The position numbers and the translations under genes were made by a program. A DNA stretch of 64,000 bases from a virus. Positions 46,447-55,025 of the stretch are shown here, in pieces; position 1 is the stretch's first letter; every line of letters starts with the position of its first letter. The notes under the pieces are model-generated. The model was not told where the DNA came from and searched no databases. It saw nothing but the letters and a program-made list of their open reading frames with translations. The stretch lies in the IMG/VR virus record IMGVR_UViG_3300032242_001655, positions 32,079-96,078 of that record. One strand, written 5' to 3'.

Positions 46447-47422
46447 TTATCTTCGAGGATTTGGGACTGGCGATACATGGCGAGTCGAAATCGATCCTCC
46501 AACCAGACCAGTAAAATCTTATTTTGAAGAAATGTTAATTTCTTCAGAATATATATACGCAAACAAAACTGGAAAATTATATTTGTTAGTTAGTGGAGGA
46601 TTAGATAGTGAATATGTTTTTAGAATTTTTAAATACCTTAAATTTGATTTCACTCCAGTAATTATTAGATACACAGGAAAATATCATTACCATGACTATA
46701 ATTTGGCTGATACACAATATGCTTTTATGCTCTGCAATAGTATGAATGTTACTCCTTTAGTTATAGAATTTAATATTGATAAATGGATAGAAAGCGGTGA
46801 CATTTTTAAAAAGATGCACTCTATTCGGACAGGATTTCCAGTCACGGCTACCTATTTGCATGTTATTGAATCGTTAGACGGATTCACAGTATTAGGTAAT
46901 GATCCACCGTTTGTTCGATATAATGAAGAAACAGGAGTATGGCAACTTGAAGAAGAAGAATCAGCCCATGCACAATTAAGAAATTATAAACTAAACAATA
47001 TGCAGGGATGCCCTTATACATTATCATATACAGCAGAAATGATGCTATCATTTTTGTTAGAAAAAAGAATAGTTGATTTGGTAAACAATAAGTTGCCAGG
47101 AAAAACAGGCACCAATTCAAGTAAATCCTATGTTTATAATAACGGTTCAGGATTTAATATAGATCATTATGATCCCGATTCAACTTTTAAATTTTTTAAA
47201 AATAATAAGATGATAGAATTTCTTCAACAACCTTCTAAATTGTTAACCCTTCCTCGCATCAAATTTAATGGATGGGAATTAATTCGACGTCTTCCATTTT
47301 ATCGCAATCATCCAGAAAAATTAAAAAATTTCAATTTAGATGCTAATCATCTCTATAGAGGATGTTACTCAGAAAACTACTTTGAATTAGTGTTGCGACT
47401 ATCAATCAATCAACATATATAA
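46427..47422 (+). CDS. N-type ATP-pyrophosphatase, family 2, copy 1
   Basis: 331 aa. LLVSGGLDSEYVFRIF (residues about 54-70) is the PP-loop; MELIKDNYLRGFGTG, DPPTRPVKSYFEE and PGKTGTNSSKSYVYN are shared with copy 5 (51333). A 30-residue insertion before the C-terminus (FKFFKNNKMIEFLQQ) distinguishes it. No partner domain. Substrate unknown. Confidence 0.7.
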   Translation: MELIKDNYLRGFGTGDTWRVEIDPPTRPVKSYFEEMLISSEYIYANKTGKLYLLVSGGLDSEYVFRIFKYLKFDFTPVIIRYTGKYHYHDYNLADTQYAFMLCNSMNVTPLVIEFNIDKWIESGDIFKKMHSIRTGFPVTATYLHVIESLDGFTVLGNDPPFVRYNEETGVWQLEEEESAHAQLRNYKLNNMQGCPYTLSYTAEMMLSFLLEKRIVDLVNNKLPGKTGTNSSKSYVYNNGSGFNIDHYDPDSTFKFFKNNKMIEFLQQPSKLLTLPRIKFNGWELIRRLPFYRNHPEKLKNFNLDANHLYRGCYSENYFELVLRLSINQHI

Positions 47423-47428
47423 TATTAA

Positions 47429-48313
47429 ATGATTCCAAGAATTAAAAATAATTATATGAGGCCAAACGGAGTCCTTTCAGATTTCAAGATAGAACTTGAT
47501 CCGCTACCTACAAAATTTGACAATTACTTTATTGAGACATGTCGGGCCGCTGAAGAGATATATAATCTAAAACAAGGTAAACTTCATTTATTATATAGTG
47601 GCGGTCTCGATAGTGAGTACGCATTAAGTGTGTTTTTACATTTAGGAATGGATATAACTCCTGTTATTATCAAATTAAATCCTGGATATAACGATCACGA
47701 TCTCGAGTACGCATTTAAATTCTGTGACTCTAAAAATATTAAACCTCTAATAATTGATATAGACTTTCCGCATTTTGTTAAATCTGGAAAGTTTTATGAT
47801 ATAATGAAAATTACAGAAGGTAGTGTTTATACTATTAGTACAACTGCATATGCCCTTGGACAAATTAACGGGTCTGTGCTAGTTGCGGCAAACGAACCGT
47901 ACATAGGAAAACATCCAGATACAGGAGAATGGTATTTTGTATTAGAGAGATGGGCCTGGGGATTAGAAAGGTATTGTAATATAAATGGTATAGACGGTAC
48001 TGTATCTTTTAATGCGTATACACCAGAAATGGTTTCATCATGGTTAATGGATCCAAGGATGGCAGAATTAGCAAATAATTTACATCCGGGCAAAAGAGAC
48101 TCTCAATCAAGTAAGCATTACGTCTATAACAGAGATAGTGGGTTTAATTTAGAAATTAGGCCTAAATTCCACGGATGGGAAAAAATTATTCTTGATACAA
48201 TATACCAACATGAAGATTTTGAAAAATGTCATAATGAAATTTATGCAAAATTTAAAGGAAGGTGGAGTATCAAATATTTTGATTTAATCAAAAATATTAT
48301 TGACAAATCTTAA
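47429..48313 (+). CDS. N-type ATP-pyrophosphatase, family 2, copy 2
   Basis: 294 aa. MIPRIKNNYMRPNG, LLYSGGLDSEYALSVFLHLGMDITPVI, YAFKFCDSKNIKP and PGKRDSQSSKHYVYN. Closest to copy 4 (50422). The Asp/Ser of the PP-loop is intact, so it should be active. Confidence 0.7.
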   Translation: MIPRIKNNYMRPNGVLSDFKIELDPLPTKFDNYFIETCRAAEEIYNLKQGKLHLLYSGGLDSEYALSVFLHLGMDITPVIIKLNPGYNDHDLEYAFKFCDSKNIKPLIIDIDFPHFVKSGKFYDIMKITEGSVYTISTTAYALGQINGSVLVAANEPYIGKHPDTGEWYFVLERWAWGLERYCNINGIDGTVSFNAYTPEMVSSWLMDPRMAELANNLHPGKRDSQSSKHYVYNRDSGFNLEIRPKFHGWEKIILDTIYQHEDFEKCHNEIYAKFKGRWSIKYFDLIKNIIDKS

Positions 48314-48327
48314 TTTTAGTATATACT
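48300..48327 (+). promoter_or_regulatory. Sigma70-like promoter within the array
   Basis: TTGACA (48300-48305), 16 bases, TATACT (48322-48327), overlapping the end of copy 2. Serves the gene at 48358. Confidence 0.5.
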
Positions 48328-48357
48328 ATATAAAGTAACACTTAAATCGGACAAACT

Positions 48358-48723
48358 ATGACAATATATTGGGGATATCATCTAATGCTCGACTGCGGGA
48401 ATTGTGACTTAGTGAAGATGACAGATAAGGATAACATTAAAAATTTTGTTCAAGAGTTGGTAATTGCTATCGATATGGTTGCAATAGGAGACCCGTGGAT
48501 TGAACGTACCGCGATAGGAATACCCGATAAGGAAGGTTTTAGTCTATACCAACTTATTGTTACTAGTAATATTTCTGCACACTTTGTTGATATTCCTAAG
48601 CAAATTTACCTAGATGTTTTTAGTTGTAAAGAATTTAACAGTGATGTTGTAATCGAGATTGTTAAAAAGTATTTTACCCCTTCTAAGATAAATCAAAATT
48701 TTGTAATTAGGGATGCCTCTTAA
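48358..48723 (+). CDS. S-adenosylmethionine decarboxylase (SpeD-like) candidate, 121 aa
   Basis: 121 aa. YWGYHLMLDCGNCD at the start, then NFVQELVIAIDMVAIGDPW and TSNISAHFVDIPKQIYLDVFSCKEFN. The size, the leading 'xGxHLxLDxxxCD' and the late 'S-N-I-S-A-H-F...DVFSC' correspond to small prokaryotic AdoMet decarboxylases (SpeD: H-L-x-x-D, ESHISIHTxPE, DxFTC), but the usual E-S-H self-cleavage motif reads T-S-N-I-S-A-H. So activity is uncertain; could be a degenerate relative. Lies between array copies 2 and 3. Confidence 0.5.
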   Translation: MTIYWGYHLMLDCGNCDLVKMTDKDNIKNFVQELVIAIDMVAIGDPWIERTAIGIPDKEGFSLYQLIVTSNISAHFVDIPKQIYLDVFSCKEFNSDVVIEIVKKYFTPSKINQNFVIRDAS

Positions 48724-48725
48724 AT

Positions 48726-49547
48726 ATGAAAACAAAGAATGATTGGTTTACATCTAATATTGCAGAACGGTTTACTGATCCTAGTTCTCCGTTTGATGTT
48801 AATATAAACTTATATCCATTTAAAAAAATTGATTTTAAATCTGCTGTTAAGTTAACAATTAAGGAGATCGCCAATTCTTATTCAAATTTATATGTGGCGC
48901 TAAGTGGAGGACTAGATAGTGAATTTGTTTTAAGAGCATTTAATCAATTAGATATTTCAATAATTCCTATTATTGTATGTTATGGAAATGAACTTGAAAA
49001 CAAGTATGCTTACAAAGTGTGTAAAGAACTTTCAATTAATCCAATCACTATTTCTGTGTCAGATAATGAATATCTTGAATGCTTTACTGAAAGAATCTAT
49101 AAAAAATTTAATGGGGTTGGTATCCACACTACCCAGGTATTGTTTGCGGCAGATTATGTTGAAAAAAACAATGGAGTGTTGATCACCGGCAATCATTTAA
49201 TAGGAGACGGTAACGAAATAATTTCAGAAGAAAATTATGCATCGTCGAATGAGTGGGATTTTTATGTAGAGTATACACATCCTTCTATAGTTCATATTGA
49301 TCTTTTATTATATACTTTAGAAATAGCACATGCATCATTGCCAACATCAAACGGTAATACATGGAAAAATTATAAAAGCGAATTATATAACATTAAACAT
49401 AGAGAAAAGATAAAACCAACTTATTCAAACGATATAATTTTTAAACTTCAAGAACTACATCTTAAAAGACCTGCATTTAGATACAGAACTGAAAAAACTT
49501 GGTCAAGAAGTGAGTTTAATGATATTTTCCAAAAGGTTACCAAATAA
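48726..49547 (+). CDS. N-type ATP-pyrophosphatase, family 2, copy 3
   Basis: 273 aa, the most divergent. VALSGGLDSEFVLRAF PP-loop (near residue 60), YGNELENKYAYKVCKELSINPI, LITGNHLIGDGNEIISEEN. C-terminal NSSK motif is replaced by SNGNTWKNYKSE. Precedes the Rieske gene directly. Confidence 0.65.
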   Translation: MKTKNDWFTSNIAERFTDPSSPFDVNINLYPFKKIDFKSAVKLTIKEIANSYSNLYVALSGGLDSEFVLRAFNQLDISIIPIIVCYGNELENKYAYKVCKELSINPITISVSDNEYLECFTERIYKKFNGVGIHTTQVLFAADYVEKNNGVLITGNHLIGDGNEIISEENYASSNEWDFYVEYTHPSIVHIDLLLYTLEIAHASLPTSNGNTWKNYKSELYNIKHREKIKPTYSNDIIFKLQELHLKRPAFRYRTEKTWSRSEFNDIFQKVTK

Positions 49548-50438
49548 ATGTTCAAAAATCCACCAAATATATATGCACATGTGTCTGCATTAAAAAATGG
49601 ACACTTTGTAACAGAAGATGAGATAATTCTTAAAAAAGATGAAAAATATTCTATAAAAAGTAGAGAATGTCCTCATCGTGGATATACTATGCAAGAGCCC
49701 GGGGATGTTGTAAAAAACGTAGTATGCAAACTACATGGATTCGCATGGGACGATGAAGGGAAACCTTTTGAAAATAAAAATGATCTTTGTAGAAATCATT
49801 TTTATAGATTACATCATCATGGTAATTTAGAAATAGGTAAATCTGGATTATTATTTCAAAATTTTAAAGAACAAGAGCAGTCTGAATGGGTTCAAGTATT
49901 GAATAAGATGACCGATCTTGAATTTGTTAAAACCTTAACAGGTGAAAGTTTTGGGAGTCGATTTTGGATGATGGAACAACTAACAGATATATTGCATTTT
50001 AGACAAAACGGAATACACCCAAGACAGACTTTAGAAACTCCACTAGAGTTATTAGAACAAAGGTTAGAAGAAGGATGCTCTATACAAAAAAACACTAATG
50101 TGAGCGGTGTTGTTGGCTATTGGGTTTTTGTATATCCGGGTTTTGGAATAGAGTTTGAGCCTGGAAAGTTATTAATCACTAGAATAATTCCAAAAAATAA
50201 AAAAGAAGAATTCGGGTACATCTGGGAAATGCAATTTTATTACGCACCATGGGTAGATAAAAATGAACAAGAAGAATGGGAAAAATGTAAAGATGTTTAC
50301 ATAGAAGATGTTCTGGCCGTTGAAAAAATAAAACGTCCATACTTTCCTTTAAAGAAAATGGTCAATAAATATGAAGAGCAAATGCACCATTGGGGTAAAT
50401 GGTATTTAAACAATAAAATTAATGATACCAAGGATTAA
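49548..50438 (+). CDS. Rieske [2Fe-2S] oxygenase-like protein
   Basis: 296 aa. Two Rieske ligand pairs, CPHRG (Cys41, His43) and CKLHG (Cys60, His63), with a FAWD stretch after. The remainder has the size of a catalytic (SRPBCC) domain, but no clear D-x2-H-x4-H iron site was seen: candidate His are sparse. It may be a shortened ring-hydroxylating oxygenase or an electron-transfer protein. Starts one base after copy 3 and overlaps copy 4 by 17. Confidence 0.65.
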   Translation: MFKNPPNIYAHVSALKNGHFVTEDEIILKKDEKYSIKSRECPHRGYTMQEPGDVVKNVVCKLHGFAWDDEGKPFENKNDLCRNHFYRLHHHGNLEIGKSGLLFQNFKEQEQSEWVQVLNKMTDLEFVKTLTGESFGSRFWMMEQLTDILHFRQNGIHPRQTLETPLELLEQRLEEGCSIQKNTNVSGVVGYWVFVYPGFGIEFEPGKLLITRIIPKNKKEEFGYIWEMQFYYAPWVDKNEQEEWEKCKDVYIEDVLAVEKIKRPYFPLKKMVNKYEEQMHHWGKWYLNNKINDTKD

Positions 50439-51312
50439 AAACAATTTTATCCGACCAATTGGATCTGGGGAAACATGGACTTTAAACATAGATCCCCTTC
50501 CTAAAAAGTTTGACAATTATTTTGTCGAGTCATGTCGTGCGGCTGAAGAAATATACGATCTTAAAGAAGGTCCATTACACATAATGTATAGCGGCGGCAT
50601 TGATAGTGAATATGCGTTGAATGTATTTTTACATTTAGGAATTGATATTACCCCTGTTATTGTTAGATTAAATCCTAACTTTAATGATTTTGATATCGAA
50701 TATGCTTTTAAATTCTGTCAGAAATATAATTTAACACCGCATGTTATCGATATAGATTTTAAAGAATTTATAACTTCTGGCAAGTATGCACAAACCAAAA
50801 ACATCATAAAATCTTCAGTTATACCAAGAGTAAGTACTTGCTATGCACTTGGGCTAGTGGACGGTAGTATTGTGTGTGGTGAAGGAGATCCGCATATTAG
50901 TAAAGATGAAAATACAGATGTATGGTATTTTGATGCTGTCGAGCATGATTATACATTAGATAATTATATGAATCATAAAAAAATAGACGGCACTTCTTTC
51001 TTCTGTGGATATACTCCTGAGATGGTTTCTGCATTTTTAATAGACCCGCAAATGAAAGATTTAGCAGATAATAAAGTTCCAGGAAAATTAGGTAGCCATT
51101 CTAGCAAATATATAATGTATAATCGGCATAGTAATTTTGAACTAGTCAAACGACCAAAATATCACGGATATGAAAAAATTCTGCAAGATGAAATAGCAAA
51201 ACAATTAAATCTTGCATTAGAAACAGACGAACCGTATAAATTTAAAGATTTTGAATATAACGGTCATTTTCAAATAGAATATTACAAACTAATAAAAGAT
51301 TTGATAGAATAA
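50422..51312 (+). CDS. N-type ATP-pyrophosphatase, family 2, copy 4
   Basis: 296 aa. MIPRIKNNFIRPIGSGETW, IMYSGGIDSEYALNVFLHLGIDITPVI, PGKLGSHSSKYIMYN. Sister of copy 2. Overlaps the Rieske gene, which suggests a shared pathway. Confidence 0.7.
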   Translation: MIPRIKNNFIRPIGSGETWTLNIDPLPKKFDNYFVESCRAAEEIYDLKEGPLHIMYSGGIDSEYALNVFLHLGIDITPVIVRLNPNFNDFDIEYAFKFCQKYNLTPHVIDIDFKEFITSGKYAQTKNIIKSSVIPRVSTCYALGLVDGSIVCGEGDPHISKDENTDVWYFDAVEHDYTLDNYMNHKKIDGTSFFCGYTPEMVSAFLIDPQMKDLADNKVPGKLGSHSSKYIMYNRHSNFELVKRPKYHGYEKILQDEIAKQLNLALETDEPYKFKDFEYNGHFQIEYYKLIKDLIE

Positions 51313-51332
51313 ATTTACAGACAGATTATTGT

Positions 51333-52214
51333 ATGGAACTAATACACAATAACTATCTTCGAGGATCTGGGCATGGGGCTAACTGGCAGGTAGCAGTAGA
51401 TCCTCCAACACGACCTGTTAAAAGTTATTATGAAGAAGTGTGTATTGCGGCAGAAATGGTATGGGCACAAAAACTAGGAACTATGTATGTTAGCCTCAGT
51501 GGCGGATTAGACAGTGAATTTGTACTAGCAGTATTGTTATCGTTAAAGATGAATGCTGTACCTGTTATCATGCGTACACAGTACAATCATCCCGAAACTG
51601 CCTATGCTTTTAAGTTTTGTGAAAAAAATAATTTAACTCCTGTAGTGTTTGATTTAGACTATGATAATTTTGTTAAATCTGGTAAAGTATTAGAATATTG
51701 CAATTTGATGAAATGCTCTGTACCGTGGCATGCTTCTAATGCTTGGGTAATTCAACAATTAGATGGTACCGTACTAACAGGCAATGATCCTCCCCATATG
51801 AAAAAGAAAGAAGATGGATTATGGTATCTTGACGAAGAAGAACATATCCACTCTCAGTTAAGAGGATTTAGGAAAAATAACATTCACGGTACTCCTTACT
51901 TGCTAAGTTATACTCCAGAAACTATGTACGCATTTTTAACACATCCAACAATGGTAACATTAGCCAATGATAGGCTTCCTGGAAAGACTGGGACTAACTC
52001 TAGTAAAATACGAGTGTTTAATACCAACAAAGGAAAGTTCACTCTAGAACAACGAATTAAAAAAAGCGGATACGAATTAATAGAAAACAGTGATATAAAA
52101 AATCATCCCGATATCCAGACTGTATGGAGTTGGAATCACTGGCGTGGATCTTCTGATCATCAGTATCACGAACTAATTAAAACGCTGTCTGCTGGTAAAA
52201 CATCTATTCAATAA
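51333..52214 (+). CDS. N-type ATP-pyrophosphatase, family 2, copy 5
   Basis: 293 aa. MELIHNNYLRGSGHG, DPPTRPVKSYYEEVCIAAEMV, SLSGGLDSEFVLAVLL PP-loop, PGKTGTNSSKIRVFN. Sister of copy 1; its stop shares a base with the next start. Confidence 0.7.
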   Translation: MELIHNNYLRGSGHGANWQVAVDPPTRPVKSYYEEVCIAAEMVWAQKLGTMYVSLSGGLDSEFVLAVLLSLKMNAVPVIMRTQYNHPETAYAFKFCEKNNLTPVVFDLDYDNFVKSGKVLEYCNLMKCSVPWHASNAWVIQQLDGTVLTGNDPPHMKKKEDGLWYLDEEEHIHSQLRGFRKNNIHGTPYLLSYTPETMYAFLTHPTMVTLANDRLPGKTGTNSSKIRVFNTNKGKFTLEQRIKKSGYELIENSDIKNHPDIQTVWSWNHWRGSSDHQYHELIKTLSAGKTSIQ

Positions 52215-52756
52215 TGGAAGCAATAACATGGGTTCCTGGAACAGATCCAGAATTTGATCAACTATTCGAAGTCTTGCGGCTACAACGCTTTAACGATAAA
52301 TCCCACAGGTTGTGGAAGAACTACGGACCTGATGCATTTGAATCGTGTGTAGCCTTAACTATTTGTTTTGATGATAACAACCAACCAGAAGTATGCTCAA
52401 GTATTAGTTCAAGAGATTGTTGGCCAAAGAATGTTTATCGCATACACAACAGAGTTTGGAAAACATTTAACAAGAAAGAATACTTACGCACAGTAAGTCC
52501 TAGTATGGGTGTATCAGCACAGAGTCAAATAGATTGGTTGCGTGATAACACACTGTCAGAATTATACTTTATTAGCCGACAGACTAATAACTGGAATGAT
52601 TGGATGATAGAACACTTTGGTAAAAACTTTGGAATCAAGTTTAAAACAGATAAGTACACTTATCTAACCTGTCCTAATGAGTGTGATGAAACTTGTTGGC
52701 AGACAATTATATACAACGGCAACGAACAACTATTAGCAGATTGGAAACGTAGATGA
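52214..52756 (+). CDS. Uncharacterised protein, 180 aa
   Basis: Soluble. EAITWVPGTDPEFDQLFEVLRLQRFND and AQSQIDWLRDNTLSELYFISRQTNNWNDWMIEHFGKNFGIKF suggest a GNAT-like acetyltransferase-type fold, but the acetyl-CoA loop is not clear. Last cytoplasmic gene of the array; overlaps the desaturase by 4 bases. Confidence 0.4.
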   Translation: MEAITWVPGTDPEFDQLFEVLRLQRFNDKSHRLWKNYGPDAFESCVALTICFDDNNQPEVCSSISSRDCWPKNVYRIHNRVWKTFNKKEYLRTVSPSMGVSAQSQIDWLRDNTLSELYFISRQTNNWNDWMIEHFGKNFGIKFKTDKYTYLTCPNECDETCWQTIIYNGNEQLLADWKRR

Positions 52757-53541
52757 AAAACTTTATCAAGACTACATTAGCATTACCTCAATTATGGGCG
52801 GTTATTCTCCCAATGCAGATTTTAGGGCTATATACTATCTATAATCTGATCTCTGGAAACGCACCCTGGTGGTGGTGGATTACCTCTATTATAGGCTACG
52901 TCTGTTTTACCATGTTAGGAATCTCAGCAGGATACCATAGATTGTTTAGCCACAAAGGATTTAAGGTTAATAAAATAGTAAAAAGAATATTGTTGTATTT
53001 TGGTATTCTAGGAGGGCAAGGTAGCCCTATTATGTGGATTGGTGTACATAGAGGATATCATCATAGGTATGCAGATACTCCCAAAGATCTACACAGCCCT
53101 AAAGATGGCCTATGGCATAGTTATATGGGATGGATGTTTAAGTACCCAAAAATTAGTATTCGATCTGTTATTGATTTAACTCGAGATCCAGATATGTTAT
53201 TTGCTCACAAATACTATGTTCCTATCATTTACATAACACATATTATTGTTGCTATGATTAGTATAGATCTGTGGATGTATCTGTTGATGCTTCCTATGTT
53301 TATAACACTACACGGATTCCTAACACAAACCTCTCTTACACATTTGCGTAAATTGGGATATAGAAATTATAATGTCAAAGATAATAGTGTTAACGTTCCT
53401 TGGCTATTTCCTTTTATATTAGGAGAAGCATGGCACAACAATCATCACGGTGACGGACGTAATCCTAACTACGGTGGTAGACATTGGTGGGAACTAGATC
53501 CCACCTTCTGGCTTATACAGGCTATACGAACTGATAGTTAG
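52753..53541 (+). CDS. Fatty acid desaturase, second copy
   Basis: 262 aa. Histidine boxes HRLFSH, HRGYHH and EAWHNNHH, with hydrophobic helices before and between. Delta-9-like acyl desaturase of the membrane. Differs clearly from the minus-strand copy at 26381. Coupled to the array, so its substrate may be linked to it. Confidence 0.85.
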   Translation: MKNFIKTTLALPQLWAVILPMQILGLYTIYNLISGNAPWWWWITSIIGYVCFTMLGISAGYHRLFSHKGFKVNKIVKRILLYFGILGGQGSPIMWIGVHRGYHHRYADTPKDLHSPKDGLWHSYMGWMFKYPKISIRSVIDLTRDPDMLFAHKYYVPIIYITHIIVAMISIDLWMYLLMLPMFITLHGFLTQTSLTHLRKLGYRNYNVKDNSVNVPWLFPFILGEAWHNNHHGDGRNPNYGGRHWWELDPTFWLIQAIRTDS

Positions 53542-53556
53542 ATGCTATAATGAAAT

Positions 53557-53652
53557 GTGGCTGTGAGTGGAATTGGAAGACCTCTGCCTAGGCAGGATGG
53601 GGCAAAGACATAGTCATTTGCTTTTGTAGGTTCGAAACCTACCAGCCATACC
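53557..53652 (+). tRNA. Class II tRNA with oversized variable arm, probably Leu(UAG)
   Basis: Acceptor GTGGCTG/CAGCCAT, T-arm GTAGG TTCGAAA CCTAC, leucine-like D-arm. Variable arm GGGGCAAA/TTTGCTTT continues into GAC-ATA-GTC, about 11 bp. Anticodon arm is irregular: best reading is loop CCTAGGC (UAG), with C33 and mismatches. 3' end is ACCG, CCA not encoded. TATAAT (53546-53551) ends 6 bases before it. Confidence 0.5.
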
Positions 53653-53661
53653 GATATTCAA

Positions 53662-53669
53662 TATAAATT
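53662..53669 (+). promoter_or_regulatory. Late-type box TATAAATT, 5 bases before ATG
   Basis: TATAAATT, spacer ACAGT, ATG at 53675. Confidence 0.45.
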
Positions 53670-53674
53670 ACAGT

Positions 53675-54382
53675 ATGAACTACGAACGAAGAATAGAATT
53701 AATTCACTTACTACTACAAAGAACACAAGGAAAAATATACCAAGGACCTTTCCAGGGTATGAAGATATTGCCTAAATGGTCTTGGGGAGATGGTGATCTT
53801 GGAGGCAAGATTTTAGGCATTTACGAATGCGAACTTGCACCTTATATTGAACAGGTTATTGCTAGTAAACCCGATGTTACTCTAAACATAGGATGTGCCG
53901 AAGGTTATTACGGAATTGGAATGGCTCTTAGAACCGGAGCACTTTCTGCACTATTTGATGTGTCTGATTCTGCAATAAGCATTGCTAGAGAAAATGCTTA
54001 TGTCAACGGAGTAAACAAGATACATTTTAGTAATGACTGTACCGTTGAACATTATAGAAGTTACCTTACTGACGCAAAAAACCCTTTTATCTTTATGGAT
54101 TGTGAGGGTGCTGAAATCGATATATTAGATTTTAATTTAATACCTGAGTTAGCAAAGACCACGGTGTTGGTTGAATCTCATGACTGTATTAGGCATGACA
54201 TCAGTTACAATTTGATCACAAGATTCCAACCCACACACGATTTTAAAATTATTCCGCAAGGTGCTAAGAATCCATACATGGATATCACTGTAGACCTTTC
54301 TGACTGGGACAAAATGTTATTGACATGTGAGTTTAGACCAAGTACAATGAATTGGTTGTTCATGACTCCTAAGACTAATTAA
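53675..54382 (+). CDS. FkbM-like methyltransferase
   Basis: 235 aa class I methyltransferase: DVTLNIGCAEGYYGIGMAL is motif I; a Asp in ALFDVSDSAI is motif II; FIFMDCEGAEIDIL is the FkbM-type post-II motif, followed by VLVESHD. O-methylates sugars in many surface-glycan clusters. Followed by an aldolase and glycosyltransferases. Confidence 0.7.
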   Translation: MNYERRIELIHLLLQRTQGKIYQGPFQGMKILPKWSWGDGDLGGKILGIYECELAPYIEQVIASKPDVTLNIGCAEGYYGIGMALRTGALSALFDVSDSAISIARENAYVNGVNKIHFSNDCTVEHYRSYLTDAKNPFIFMDCEGAEIDILDFNLIPELAKTTVLVESHDCIRHDISYNLITRFQPTHDFKIIPQGAKNPYMDITVDLSDWDKMLLTCEFRPSTMNWLFMTPKTN

Positions 54383-54390
54383 GTACTCAG

Positions 54391-54397
54391 TTAAATA
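54391..54397 (+). promoter_or_regulatory. Late-type box TTAAATA, 4 bases before ATG
   Basis: TTAAATA, TACA, ATG at 54402. Confidence 0.45.
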
Positions 54398-54401
54398 TAC
54401 A

Positions 54402-55025
54402 ATGTTAAAAAATATCTGTGATGTTTTAAAAGAAGCCTACAAAAGAGGTTGGATATCTACCAGAGACGGCAATGCATCTTACTATGATCAAACTAATCTT
54501 TGGATTACTCCAAGTGGATTAAGGAAGTATGATTTACATCCCGACCAACTGGTTCAATTAGAGTTTACTGAAGAGGAAGAAACTCAGATTAAAGGCGATA
54601 TTAGAATGCCCTGGGAACATGTTAACATTGTCAATAGACATGGATACAATCCTAGTAGTGAACTTCCATTTCATTATCTAATACAAAAAGCCGCAACTGC
54701 ACCGCAATGTGTATTGCATCTACATCCAACCTATACTGTGTCTGCTATGTACTCCGGCTTAGATTTACAATATGTAGCACAGGAATTTGCAGAAATAAAT
54801 CGATATACTCGAGTAGGTCCTAGTGTGCATCAACCTCCAGGTAGTGCCGCACTGGCATTAGATGTAGAAACCGCATTTGATTTAAAGTCAGGAAGACTGA
54901 TTTACGATATTATAGGTTTAGATAGGCATGGCGTTATTGCTATTGCTCCAACTATAGAAGAAGCGTTTGAGCATGTTGAAAGGCTCGAACATGTATGTAA
55001 AATTATTTTAGGTGCTAATTTATGA
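54402..55025 (+). CDS. Class II aldolase (AraD/FucA-like)
   Basis: 207 aa. SELPFHYLIQKAAT supplies the active-site Glu, and LHLHPTYT the H-x-H zinc ligands; the third zinc His is probably in LDRHGVIAIA. Cleaves or forms sugar phosphates (fuculose or ribulose phosphates in the family). First of a glycan run. Confidence 0.8.
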   Translation: MLKNICDVLKEAYKRGWISTRDGNASYYDQTNLWITPSGLRKYDLHPDQLVQLEFTEEEETQIKGDIRMPWEHVNIVNRHGYNPSSELPFHYLIQKAATAPQCVLHLHPTYTVSAMYSGLDLQYVAQEFAEINRYTRVGPSVHQPPGSAALALDVETAFDLKSGRLIYDIIGLDRHGVIAIAPTIEEAFEHVERLEHVCKIILGANL

